A DNA stretch of 64,000 bases, from assembly GCA_009996675.1 (NCBI GenBank), contig JAACZQ010000007.1, forward strand, positions 1-64,000, read 5' to 3'. Below are positions 33,128-41,417 of the stretch, in pieces. Position 1 is the stretch's first letter. Each line of letters starts with the position of its first letter. Source of the stretch: Chitinophagaceae bacterium. Lineage in GTDB: Bacteria > Bacteroidota > Bacteroidia > Chitinophagales > Chitinophagaceae. Both the position numbers and the translations under genes were made by a program. The notes below the pieces were generated by a model, which saw only the letters and a list, made by a program, of their open reading frames with translations, was not told the DNA's origin and did not search any database.

Positions 33128-33862
33128 TTACTGAGCCGCTTTCCGGATATACAGGTTGCCATAGTTGGCGGTAAGTATATAGGATGGTCCTTTGCCGGGT
33201 GTTGCTGTAATAGAAGTATAAAAGTTTTTCTCTTCCGAACTGGTTAGCTTGAGATTCATGTTGGTATAAATCTGTCCGTAGCGCGTCGTAGCCGATAATT
33301 TTCCGACAGCCGTTTCCGATAAAGTGGCATCTACCGATCCGAATTTAGCTTCTGCTTCTACCGGTGCCAGAAAGTTCACCAGTTCCACAACACCGTACTT
33401 CGATTCCACATATGTGGCGGCCATGGTTTCGGGTACTTTAATCTCCAGCTTGATTTCCATATCGACTCCTTCTGAGTAGGAAAATTTATTTCCGCCGGTA
33501 TGGCTACGAAAATCTTTCATGTCTTCTTTTGACCGGAACACTTTTACTTCTCCATCGCTGATCACTTTATAAGTCCGCGGAAGCTTATCCATGTCCTTGA
33601 TGATATTTTTCAGTTTCAGAACCCCATCTGCCTGTTCATCCAGCAATTGAAATGCATCATTGTTTTCCCCGTCGTTGATGCTTACATAAGCCGTTATCTG
33701 TACTTCGTTGCGGTTCCAGGTACTGAGTTTTACTGTTTTGGGAAAGTCGAAACGCAGTTCCAGTTTTTTTACCGCCGCTGCGGGATAGGTTTTTACCTGG
33801 GGTTGCTGGGCAAACAAGGTGCTTGTGAGCAACAATGCTATGATTGCTAATATTTGTTTCAT
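33128..33862 (-). CDS. exported DUF4097-like protein 2
   Basis: The protein has 244 residues with signal peptide MKQILAIIALLLTSTLFAQ. The body consists of repeated beta-strands (KTVKLSTWNRNEVQITAYVS, KFGSVDATLSETAVGKLSAT, YGNLYIRK). This is the repetitive beta-helix-like pattern of DUF4097 and related putative adhesins. The preceding gene encodes a paralogue, which ends in the same way (NYGKVYLRK). Both sit behind an ECF sigma/anti-sigma pair, so they are probably effectors of that envelope-stress-type regulon. Confidence 0.78.
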   Translation of the reverse strand: MKQILAIIALLLTSTLFAQQPQVKTYPAAAVKKLELRFDFPKTVKLSTWNRNEVQITAYVSINDGENNDAFQLLDEQADGVLKLKNIIKDMDKLPRTYKVISDGEVKVFRSKEDMKDFRSHTGGNKFSYSEGVDMEIKLEIKVPETMAATYVESKYGVVELVNFLAPVEAEAKFGSVDATLSETAVGKLSATTRYGQIYTNMNLKLTSSEEKNFYTSITATPGKGPSYILTANYGNLYIRKAAQ

Positions 33863-33880
33863 GGCAACAGGGTTTGTTAA

Positions 33881-34654
33881 TTAGTTTGTTTTACGGAGAT
33901 ATACTTTTCCGTAGTTGGATGTCAGGTTCAAATCAAAACCGCCGCCATTCAGTTTTCCTTTTACGTTGTTCTCCCGGTAGCTGATCATATCACCTGCGGC
34001 TTTTTCCACTTCAATCTTCAGTTCAGAAGAAGCCAGTATTTCTCCCCAGGATGAGTTGAGTTTAAGATTGGCCTTGGTAGTGGTGGGAATGGCTACATCT
34101 ACATGTCCGTATACCGATACCAGTGAAAGGGGGCCTTTAATGTTTTGTCCGAATTCAGCATCAATCGCACCATAAATGGTTTTGGCGGTTACGGGACCGG
34201 TTACATTTTCCAGTTTGATTTTATTATAGCTCACGGACACTTCCAATTCGCTTTCCAGGTTTTTGAAAACAGATGTGCTACGTCCGGTCAGCAGTTTGGA
34301 ATATTTGTAGGATACGGAAACGCCCTTGGGGACCATGATTTTTACGTCATCTACTTTTCCAACAGGGTTTACTTCAATTACGCCGCCTTTTTCTTCCACA
34401 CTGATGCCCAGACCGGTATTGTCGGTATTGCCGGATGCATTGATGGGTCGCAGGCCTTTGGCGCGCTCATCATCATCGCCTTTGCTTTTGAGGGAGCTGA
34501 ATACAATTTCGTTGCCATTATAACCTTCAACAGTTACTGCGCTGAGGTTGATTACCAGTTTACCGGTGCTTTTTGCCAGTTTATATTCCTGTGCGAAACC
34601 AGTGGTGGCCAGTACACAAACAATGGCCAGGAGGGAGATTATTTTCTTTTTCAT
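33881..34654 (-). CDS. exported DUF4097-like protein 1
   Basis: The protein has 257 residues with signal peptide MKKKIISLLAIVCVLATTGF. Strand-rich repeats include LESELEVSVSYNKIKLENVT, KTIYGAIDAEFG, LVSVYGHVDVAIP and NYGKVYLRK. It is paralogous in layout to the protein at 33128, and the 18-base gap between them suggests one transcript. Its role is unknown; the family is described as putative auto-adhesin or envelope-located. Confidence 0.78.
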   Translation of the reverse strand: MKKKIISLLAIVCVLATTGFAQEYKLAKSTGKLVINLSAVTVEGYNGNEIVFSSLKSKGDDDERAKGLRPINASGNTDNTGLGISVEEKGGVIEVNPVGKVDDVKIMVPKGVSVSYKYSKLLTGRSTSVFKNLESELEVSVSYNKIKLENVTGPVTAKTIYGAIDAEFGQNIKGPLSLVSVYGHVDVAIPTTTKANLKLNSSWGEILASSELKIEVEKAAGDMISYRENNVKGKLNGGGFDLNLTSNYGKVYLRKTN

Positions 34655-34754
34655 GATTTTGGTCTGTTTTTAATGAGGATACACGTGCCGTCATGCATGA
34701 ACCGGTGCGCTGTTTCCCGTATTCGTTAATGGGTGTTTACTATTTGTTGCTTTA

Positions 34755-35519
34755 TCAGGAACCCAGTGTGAGGATACCAGAGTACGCTCTTTCTTTTACG
34801 GCGTCCATGGTATTCACATCATTGGCCAGTTTTTCCAGCTGCTTCACGATTGACGTCTCGCGCATACGGGTGAGCAGTTGAATGAGTTCTATCTGTACCA
34901 TCGGGTCTTTTTGCGTGGAAAGCGATTTCAGCAATTGCTTTTTTACGTACGGTTCTTTGTGAAATCGGGTGAGTGCATCGAGTGCAGCCAGTCTCACATT
35001 GGTATTGGGATCCTGGTTCATGGTTTTAACCAGTGCGTCTACTATATCATGGTCTACCGATTTCATTTCATCCATACGCATAGCTGCTTCCATACGGGTG
35101 CTGGGCGATTGCATATTATTGAGGCTCGCAAACAATACCTGTTTTCTGCGTATGAGTTCTTCGTCCAGGGCAGCTACTGCCGGAGTAGACACCGGAGTGG
35201 TGATTGTTTGGGCTGGTGTTGTGATCGTTTCCGTAGCTGTATTGGTTATGGGCCGGGTGTTGGCAGCCAGTGCCGGTGCTTCTGCCGGGGTTGGCGCATC
35301 ATTCATGAGCCAGATACCGGCACCGGCAACCAGTATGATTACTGCAGCGGCAGCCCAGCGCAGGGCACGGAATGAAACCACAATCCCTTTTTTAACCGGC
35401 GCAGCCTGTTGTTCAGGCTGTATGCGCTGCGTAATGCGTTGCAATACCACCGGATTGGGTACCTGGTCATCAAAGTCTGCCCGGTTCTCCCGGATGAATT
35501 GTTCAAAATTTCCACTCAT
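34755..35519 (-). CDS. membrane anti-sigma-type protein with HEAT-like repeats
   Basis: The protein has 254 residues. Residues 1-45 are cytoplasmic (FEQFIRENRADFDDQVPNPV), the segment that would bind the sigma factor. One transmembrane helix lies at about 52-72 (ALRWAAAAVIILVAGAGIWL). An Ala/Thr/Pro linker follows. The periplasmic part (130-250) has HEAT-like helical repeats: HDIVDALVKTMNQDPNTNVR, EPYVKKQLLKSLSTQKDPMV and QIELIQLLTRMRETSIVKQL. Its start overlaps the sigma gene's stop (ATGA), so both are co-translated. Periplasmic HEAT repeats would provide a protein-sensing face. The anti-sigma role is inferred from position and topology. Confidence 0.8.
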   Translation of the reverse strand: MSGNFEQFIRENRADFDDQVPNPVVLQRITQRIQPEQQAAPVKKGIVVSFRALRWAAAAVIILVAGAGIWLMNDAPTPAEAPALAANTRPITNTATETITTPAQTITTPVSTPAVAALDEELIRRKQVLFASLNNMQSPSTRMEAAMRMDEMKSVDHDIVDALVKTMNQDPNTNVRLAALDALTRFHKEPYVKKQLLKSLSTQKDPMVQIELIQLLTRMRETSIVKQLEKLANDVNTMDAVKERAYSGILTLGS

Positions 35520-36070
35520 GATCGTCCTCCTTCGTTGAGGGTTTTCAGAATTTTTTGTTTAGCGCGATGATACTGTATACGTACATTATTATAAGAGATC
35601 CCCAGCAGTGTTGCAATTTCTTCCTGTGGCAGGTTTTCAAAAAGATAGAGCTGTACAATGGTCCGGTACATATCCGGCAACTGCTCAATGGCTTTTTTTA
35701 CTTCTGCTACCCGAAATGAAAACTGCGATTCATCAATCACATCGTCCTCTCTCATTTCCGTATGACGCTCTTCCAATTCCTGTAAGCGCATTTTTTGTTT
35801 GCGTATCCAGGAGATCGACTGGTTAATCGCGATCCGTTTAACCCAGGCCCTGAATCCACCCGTGTTTTCAAAGCGGTGAATGGACTGGTAGGCAGATACA
35901 AATACTTCCTGCAAGAGATCTTCGGCCTCTCCCGTATGAGGTACCAGCCGGTAGATGGTATTATAAACCTCTTTTGCATGCAGCTCGTAAAGCCTTGTAA
36001 AAGCGGATGTATCGCCCTTTTTACAGCGTTCTACCCATTCATCTTGTTGTATAACCAGCGTTCCGTTCAA
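35516..36070 (-). CDS. ECF-type RNA polymerase sigma factor
   Basis: The protein has 184 residues from a TTG start at 36070; no ATG occurs before region 2. Sigma-2 contains TRLYELHAKEVYNTIYRLVP and DLLQEVFVSAYQSIHRFENT. Sigma-4 contains LPDMYRTIVQLYLFENLPQE and IATLLGISYNNVRIQYHRAK. It directs RNA polymerase to envelope-type promoters and is held by the membrane protein encoded immediately downstream. The two DUF4097-like genes that follow are likely part of the same operon. Confidence 0.87.
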   Translation of the reverse strand: MNGTLVIQQDEWVERCKKGDTSAFTRLYELHAKEVYNTIYRLVPHTGEAEDLLQEVFVSAYQSIHRFENTGGFRAWVKRIAINQSISWIRKQKMRLQELEERHTEMREDDVIDESQFSFRVAEVKKAIEQLPDMYRTIVQLYLFENLPQEEIATLLGISYNNVRIQYHRAKQKILKTLNEGGRS

Positions 36071-36194
36071 AAGTGTTTGCCTTAACCTTGTAATGATCTA
36101 ATCGCAGGATCTTTCACTTCGTTACACAAAATCTTTAATTTTTTGCCGGGAATGGAGGAAATGCAGGACAAACGGCCGGAATCCGGTAAAAAAG

Positions 36195-36222
36195 AAGAGA
36201 GCCGCCCGGGGGCGACTCTCTT
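36195..36222 (-). terminator. rho-independent terminator of the 36250-37908 operon
   Basis: AAGAGAGCCGCC (36195-36206) pairs with GGCGACTCTCTT (36211-36222) with one mismatch and a 4-base loop. On the minus strand the hairpin is followed by CTTCTTTTTTACC. It lies 28 bases after the stop at 36250. Confidence 0.75.
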
Positions 36223-36249
36223 TTAATACGAAGCTATACTTGAGCAGGT

Positions 36250-37038
36250 TTAGTACTTTTTCTTCTCCCTGATCTCCAGCACTTCTTTTTTGAGGGGTGC
36301 CAGTTCATTGGGATCCAGGTGGTTCCAGGAGGTATTGAATACCTGCTTATAATAGTCTTCCAGCGCTTCAATCATGGGATTGATGACACCGGGATCGCGA
36401 CTAAAGCCCACATTATAGGATCTTTCCAGGGTATTGAAATTGGGGGCGATATACACCTGTTTTTGTTTCAGCGGAATACTCTTGGCCCAGAGCTTCTCAC
36501 GGGTGAGGGGCTCAGCTGCCACCAGGTTTACCTTACCGGAAAGAATGAAAAATCCGGTATACCGGTAGGCGGTACGATAGGTTGCATAACGGCCCTTGCC
36601 AGATACATATTCCTGGTAAGATGTCCAGTTCACATTGGATCCATTGATATCGAAATCGATTTCTACCTGTAACAGGAGGTCGCTTTCCTTTTTATCGTTA
36701 TACACCACCTGATCATAATATTCAAATGGTCCGCGTACTGAATAGCCTTTGGCAGTGAGTGATTCGTTATAGTCAGCCGACATCGCTTTGGAGAAGTCAC
36801 TGAATATTTTATAGTTGGAATAGGCAAATTTTTCCTGGTAAGCGGGGTCTACGAGCAGGAATACTACCTGTGCCGATTTTGCGGGTGCTTTCTGCGGTGG
36901 CTCAAAGTCGTAATTAGGCGCTTTGATGGCTGGTGTAGGTGGTGGCGCCACCTGTTTGGGGCCTCCACTTGCGAAAAACAGGGTAGCATATCCTACCAGT
37001 GCCAGGGAACTAAGCAAGTTTCTGGTTAAGGTTTTCAT
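36250..37038 (-). CDS. exported protein of unknown function
   Basis: The protein has 262 residues from ATG 37038 (MKTLTRNLLSSLALVGYATL), where the start overlaps the previous gene's stop by ATGA. The much longer frame up to 37317 is a shadow. A signal peptide is followed by a Pro-rich stretch (KQVAPPPTPAIKAPNYDFEP), then a mixed alpha/beta domain (VVFLLVDPAYQEKFAYSNYK, YSVRGPFEYYDQVVYNDKKE, DLLLQVEIDFDING). The C-terminal region is highly charged (LAPLKKEVLEIREKKKY). I recognise no family. It is co-transcribed with the membrane and secreted proteins upstream. Confidence 0.7.
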   Translation of the reverse strand: MKTLTRNLLSSLALVGYATLFFASGGPKQVAPPPTPAIKAPNYDFEPPQKAPAKSAQVVFLLVDPAYQEKFAYSNYKIFSDFSKAMSADYNESLTAKGYSVRGPFEYYDQVVYNDKKESDLLLQVEIDFDINGSNVNWTSYQEYVSGKGRYATYRTAYRYTGFFILSGKVNLVAAEPLTREKLWAKSIPLKQKQVYIAPNFNTLERSYNVGFSRDPGVINPMIEALEDYYKQVFNTSWNHLDPNELAPLKKEVLEIREKKKY

Positions 37039-37427
37039 AAGCGTTGAGTTTTGTGTAGTGTATAAACAGTTAAAAAAGCCAATTGGTACATCAGTATATC
37101 TATCCAGTCTCCCACACCATCTATCACGTGTAGATATTGCAACAGCTCTGTTCCGGTAACCAGTATCCACAATATCCATTTCCAGGAGCGGGGAACGCGG
37201 TCCCAACCATCCCACAAGACCGTAAAAAAACTCAAAAGCGATACACACCAGCAGTAATCCGGCAGCCAGTTGGATAAGCGGCCCGGCAAGCCTATTTTCT
37301 TTTCCCAGCCAATCCATTCCTCATAACGCGTGGGGCCCGATCGGAATAACCAGTATACCACGACCCCCAGCAAAAGCGGCAGTATCACCATGGTCCACCG
37401 CAGGTATCGTATGCGCTTAGTCTTCAA
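37035..37427 (-). CDS. small multi-pass membrane protein
   Basis: The protein has 130 residues with three to four predicted membrane helices (WTMVILPLLLGVVVYWLF; WCVSLLSFFTVLWDGW; WILWILVTGTELLQYL; ILMYQLAFLTVYTL). The layout resembles VanZ-like small membrane proteins (TELLQ..D..GDWIDILMY), but the match is weak. Its start overlaps the preceding gene by 11 bases and its stop overlaps the next start, so the three genes 37417-36250 are tightly coupled. Confidence 0.68.
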   Translation of the reverse strand: MKTKRIRYLRWTMVILPLLLGVVVYWLFRSGPTRYEEWIGWEKKIGLPGRLSNWLPDYCWCVSLLSFFTVLWDGWDRVPRSWKWILWILVTGTELLQYLHVIDGVGDWIDILMYQLAFLTVYTLHKTQRL

Positions 37428-37908
37428 CTTTTATATCTTCCGTATTGATCTTGTCGTCAAACACCACCACCACATAGTTCTCCGATTTCAGTTTTGCTAC
37501 CAGCTCGTCTCTGTATTCCAGTATTTCCTGTAAGGTTGCAAATAGTTTTGGCGATTTCCAGGTCTGTGTTACTTTATCCTTGAAATATCCCAGTTTCTCA
37601 AACTTGCCTTTGAAATGTGCCACTGAACGGGTTGCCACGGCGCTGTAAAAATCCTTGGCTTTGTAAATACCGCTGATGATGGCAAACTTTTTATAATAGG
37701 CAGAGCCTTTCGGATTGCATTCATAACAGGTGGTGGACAGGTACATAAACCCATAACCACCGGTTGTGTCGGCAAACTTATCTGCGGTTTGTAAAACCGT
37801 ATCTCCGGGGGAAGATGTAGAAACCTGCTGGGCCTGCAATTCAATCGCCGACCCCCAACACAGCAGTATTAATAATAACGTACGTAGCTTTAGTCCCTCT
37901 GATTGCAT
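37417..37908 (-). CDS. secreted protein of unknown function
   Basis: The protein has 163 residues with signal peptide (LRTLLLILLCWGSAIELQAQ). The mature part contains YLSTTCYECNPKGSAYYKKF, a Cys-x2-Cys pair that could form a disulfide or bind metal, and repeated Lys/Phe stretches. No family recognised. First gene of the three-gene operon ending at the 36195 terminator. Confidence 0.65.
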   Translation of the reverse strand: MQSEGLKLRTLLLILLCWGSAIELQAQQVSTSSPGDTVLQTADKFADTTGGYGFMYLSTTCYECNPKGSAYYKKFAIISGIYKAKDFYSAVATRSVAHFKGKFEKLGYFKDKVTQTWKSPKLFATLQEILEYRDELVAKLKSENYVVVVFDDKINTEDIKVED

Positions 37909-38000
37909 TATATGGTAAAAGTAGGCTTACCGAAACCTACAAAAAATACCTGAAAATGAGTAGTTTATTGGCGCTTTTCTTCTGAAATCATTTGGGGGGC

Positions 38001-38597
38001 TTATTTGCGCCGGATCGAATATATAGGTATGGGAGGGTCCAGGTACTGGTTACGGTCATTCTGCGTATATATTTTCCGCACCAGGGACATTCCCCTGATT
38101 ACTTTCCCGAAAGCGGCATAACCCAGGCGGTCTGCCACATTTTCTCCACCCTGGTCCAGTCCGGGCTGGTCATCAATACAAATAAAAAATTCGCTGCCGG
38201 CCGTACCCGGCTCCAGCCTGGCCAGTGAGATCACACCATCTTTGTGTAATATGCCGGTGGTGCCGGTTGCTTCATGGGGTATCCCCGGCACCCGAACCGC
38301 ACGCGCATGGTTGGTGCGCCAGATCCCTCCCTGTAATATTTCTGTCTTGGGGGCATTCGACGGCTGGTTGGACAGGTTTAAGACACGATAGAATGAACTG
38401 TTTTCATACATACCCGAATCAACAAAGCGAAGAAAAGCCGCAACTGTTTGCGGGGCTTTGTCTTCATACAACTCCAGTTCTATCTCACCATACTTGGTCT
38501 CAATGCTGATATGCGGATGGCCGCTGCGCTGCTCGCGACAACTCATGAATAAAAGGCATAAAACCAATGTATATAACAGAACCTGTTTCATATTCAT
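38001..38597 (-). CDS. exported cyclophilin-type peptidyl-prolyl isomerase
   Basis: The protein has 198 residues. The signal VLLYTLVLCLLFMSC ends in a lipobox Cys. The cyclophilin core includes IELELYEDKAPQTVAAFLRF, SSFYRVL, GTAGSEFFICIDDQP and YAAFGKVIRGM. It accelerates proline isomerisation in envelope proteins. The start overlaps the stop of the esterase-like gene by 4 bases. It may be the second gene of that two-gene operon. Confidence 0.87.
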   Translation of the reverse strand: MNMKQVLLYTLVLCLLFMSCREQRSGHPHISIETKYGEIELELYEDKAPQTVAAFLRFVDSGMYENSSFYRVLNLSNQPSNAPKTEILQGGIWRTNHARAVRVPGIPHEATGTTGILHKDGVISLARLEPGTAGSEFFICIDDQPGLDQGGENVADRLGYAAFGKVIRGMSLVRKIYTQNDRNQYLDPPIPIYSIRRK

Positions 38598-39781
38598 TTA
38601 CTGTTCAGTACTTCAAAAACAAATAGTTGTGTTCTTTCCAGTGGTGAAAAATTATTGTCCGAAACCATTACCAGGGTCTGGTTTCCATTGGGCAGCCTGG
38701 GACCCCAGGTCATGCCCTCTATATTATCTGTGTAAATACCCAGGTTGTCCAGGTTGAGTATTAATTTTTTTTGCAGGGGCTTAGCCGGTGGTTCTTTGAT
38801 CAGTGAACCAACCTGCTGTATGTTCCCGGCCGTTGCCAGGTTGGTGCTGTAAATTTTGATGGTACAGGGGATGCGTCCGGTTGAGAAAGATCGTTCCATT
38901 ACCAGCATCCGGTCTTTATTCATATACAGGATATCCGGAACACCATTGATCTTGAATGCATCGGCAGGTGTGGCAGGATAGGCTACCGGATCCAGTTTAT
39001 ACGCATATTGTTCGCTGTTTTTTCCGCTGGCCATGTCAAAGCCATAAATCCGGATCCAGGCATCATTGGGTGTTAGTGCTGCCTGCGGACCGTCTTCATA
39101 ACGCGGCTCTTCCAGGCTTACGAATAATGTTTTATAGTTGCGTCCAAAACTCATTCCTTCCAGCACCCCATTCCTGCGCGGACCCCTTTCTGTTGCATGC
39201 ATGCGCAGCCCCTCAGGTAATACAATACTTTTTTGCAAACGACCATCCGTGCCTATGATATTGATGGACGGGTCTGTCAACACCGTATCTTTTGCCGTAA
39301 CAATGCGTTCTCCTTCACTGGTCCATACCATTGTCTGGTTGGTTGGATTATACCGTATGGCTTCGGGATCGGGTGTGCGCTTCGGGTCCTGTTTGGATGA
39401 GGGATATGGTTTGCCCGTTTCATCCAGCAGTGTGGTTACATTGTCCAGTATCACTGTGTCAACACCCGCAGCACTGAATTTTATTTGCAGGGCATAATAA
39501 CGTGCGGGCTGGTATTGTGAGCGGTCATCACAGATGGCATAATAGATATCTTTCGCGGCATCATAATCTATCCCCGATAAACCACCCACGGTGGTATTTT
39601 TGAAAGACAGGTCATGCGCTATGTCTTTAACCCCGATCAGCCGTAGACTGATTTCTTCCGGAGAAGATGGTTGATGGGCCGTGCGGCAAGCGGCCAAAAC
39701 CGTTATACCCGAAACCACCATCGTCCATACAAAAATCCATGAACGCCTCTTTCTTGTAACAAGTTTTTTTTCCTGTATCAT
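38594..39781 (-). CDS. esterase-like activity of phytase family lipoprotein
   Basis: The protein has 395 residues. The N-terminus (IFVWTMVVSGITVLAAC) ends in a lipobox. The body has TVGGLSGIDYDAAKDIYYAI and DPEAIRYNPTNQTMVWTSEG, and later LDNLGIYTDNIEGMTWGPRL, typical of the phytase-like esterase family with a beta-propeller fold. Its substrate is unknown. It is the first gene of a pair with the cyclophilin gene. Confidence 0.83.
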   Translation of the reverse strand: MIQEKKLVTRKRRSWIFVWTMVVSGITVLAACRTAHQPSSPEEISLRLIGVKDIAHDLSFKNTTVGGLSGIDYDAAKDIYYAICDDRSQYQPARYYALQIKFSAAGVDTVILDNVTTLLDETGKPYPSSKQDPKRTPDPEAIRYNPTNQTMVWTSEGERIVTAKDTVLTDPSINIIGTDGRLQKSIVLPEGLRMHATERGPRRNGVLEGMSFGRNYKTLFVSLEEPRYEDGPQAALTPNDAWIRIYGFDMASGKNSEQYAYKLDPVAYPATPADAFKINGVPDILYMNKDRMLVMERSFSTGRIPCTIKIYSTNLATAGNIQQVGSLIKEPPAKPLQKKLILNLDNLGIYTDNIEGMTWGPRLPNGNQTLVMVSDNNFSPLERTQLFVFEVLNSK

Positions 39782-39942
39782 AGCTGTGGGGGATTATAAG
39801 CAATCCTATGGATGCATAAAATTACTCTTATTCCCGTTCGGCTGTGTTTTTTTAGCCTCGTTATTAGGCGAGAACAGACAAACACACAGGCTTCATTTTA
39901 TCCCGTCGTTTTATTGACGGACACTTGTGTATTTGATTACTA

Positions 39943-40731
39943 TCAGCGGGTGTTCTTTTTCTTATTGGAGAATAACCAGGGCAACAGTTTGGGTTCTGCA
40001 AATGCGGGATCCCAGCTATTGTGTTGTACGCCGGGATATTCTGTATAGGTTACATCCGGCGCACCGGCGGTGGTTAATGCTTTGTATAATTCACGGTCTG
40101 CATCAGGTGGTACAACCGTATCTTTTTCTCCGTGAAAAATCCAGAGTGGTATTTTCTTGGCTCGCTGTACCATCTGGGGAATATCACTTCCGCCACAGAT
40201 GGTAAATGCGGCTGCAAATACATCGGGATAACGGATGAGCATATCGTATACCCCAAAAGCGCCCATGGACAATCCGCCCATATACACCCGGCGGGCATTC
40301 ACGTGGCGAAAAGCAATCATGCTGTCCAGTAATTCCTTGACGAGCCTTTGCGGTGTTCCCGGATCGGCGGATAAAGATCCCAGGGTTTTATCTGCAAAAC
40401 TGCTGATTTTCCGGTAGGGCGACCAGAGGCTGTCTTTGGGGCACTGCGGAAATATAACGATGGCCGGAAAATATTTCCGGGTTTCAGGTTTGAGGAAGAG
40501 CGAGGCTCCGTGTATGAGCTGGGCTTCATTATCTGCCCCCCTTTCTCCGGAGCCATGCAGGAATATCAATACCGGATAAGATCTGTTCTTCCGGTAATTT
40601 TCAGGGTATAGAATGCGGTAATGCAATGTGTCTTTACCGCTGGTATACAATTCTTTTTTAAAAAGACTGTTGTCTTGTGCCTGCACAAAAAGCTGGCTCA
40701 ACAATAGGCAGAAGGTTAAACAGTAACGCAT
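39943..40731 (-). CDS. exported alpha/beta hydrolase (esterase/lipase-like)
   Basis: The protein has 262 residues with signal peptide MRYCLTFCLLLSQLFVQA. It carries the oxyanion hole LIFLHGSGERG, the nucleophile elbow GGLSMGAFG near residue 155, an acid in FHGEKDTVVPPDAD and a His in YPGVQHNSW. This fits dienelactone-hydrolase or prolyl-oligopeptidase-type esterases. It is probably periplasmic; the substrate is unknown. Confidence 0.83.
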   Translation of the reverse strand: MRYCLTFCLLLSQLFVQAQDNSLFKKELYTSGKDTLHYRILYPENYRKNRSYPVLIFLHGSGERGADNEAQLIHGASLFLKPETRKYFPAIVIFPQCPKDSLWSPYRKISSFADKTLGSLSADPGTPQRLVKELLDSMIAFRHVNARRVYMGGLSMGAFGVYDMLIRYPDVFAAAFTICGGSDIPQMVQRAKKIPLWIFHGEKDTVVPPDADRELYKALTTAGAPDVTYTEYPGVQHNSWDPAFAEPKLLPWLFSNKKKNTR

Positions 40732-40790
40732 ACAAACATGAACGGGTTTCCCTTACAAGGTACGAAAAAACACCGATTCTACCAAGCGGA

Positions 40791-41417
40791 TCAGAGGTGG
40801 TGCTGTTGTGCGTACTGAACCATCATGGCAGTATTTTTTAACTCCAGTTTTCGCAGGATATTGCGCCGGTGTGTATCTACCGTATAGGTGCTCAGAAATA
40901 ATTTTTCGGCAATTTCCTGGCTGGTTAGTCCGTTTCGTATCCAGTGTATGATTTCTTTTTCCCGCTTACTCAGCACATCGGCATGTTTACTGGGTGAGGG
41001 TGCATTTTCTTTGCTCCACATGAACACGGGCCGGCCAGAAACCGCTTCTTCCACGGCTGCCAGCAATTCATCGGAAGATAGATTTTTGATCAGGTAGCCC
41101 ATAACACCCGCTACTTTACACTGGTAAATAATATCATTATCATTCTCCATGCTCAGGATTAATATGATGGCGCCGGGATGGCTGTGCAGTATTTCCGTTG
41201 CTATTTCTATGCCTTTGGCATCGGGCAGGTGATAATCGAGCAGCAAGACTTCCGGTTGCTGTTGTTTAAACATTTCCAGTGCTGCTTTCCCGGTATACGC
41301 TTCGCCTGTCCATTCCAGCCAGTCCACATCTTTGGTCACACTGCGAATGCCCTCCACAAAGATCTTATGGTCGTCTGCAATGGCGATGGTTATTTTAGGC
41401 TTCCTCAGTTCTTTCAT
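40791..41417 (-). CDS. NarL/LuxR-family response regulator
   Basis: The protein has 208 residues. The receiver has Asp in PEVLLLDYHLPDAKGIE near residue 59 and the conserved Lys in GYLIKN. The C-terminal LuxR-type helix-turn-helix reads LSKREKEIIHWIRNGLTSQE then IAEKLFLSTYTVDTHRRNIL. It is the partner of the sensor kinase whose gene overlaps its start by 23 bases, so the two are one operon. Confidence 0.92.
   Translation of the reverse strand: MKELRKPKITIAIADDHKIFVEGIRSVTKDVDWLEWTGEAYTGKAALEMFKQQQPEVLLLDYHLPDAKGIEIATEILHSHPGAIILILSMENDNDIIYQCKVAGVMGYLIKNLSSDELLAAVEEAVSGRPVFMWSKENAPSPSKHADVLSKREKEIIHWIRNGLTSQEIAEKLFLSTYTVDTHRRNILRKLELKNTAMMVQYAQQHHL

Noticed and set aside
37038..37317. N-terminal extension of the protein at 36250
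   Set aside because: It would overlap the membrane-protein gene fully; the ATGA overlap at 37035-37038 and a signal peptide support the shorter start.
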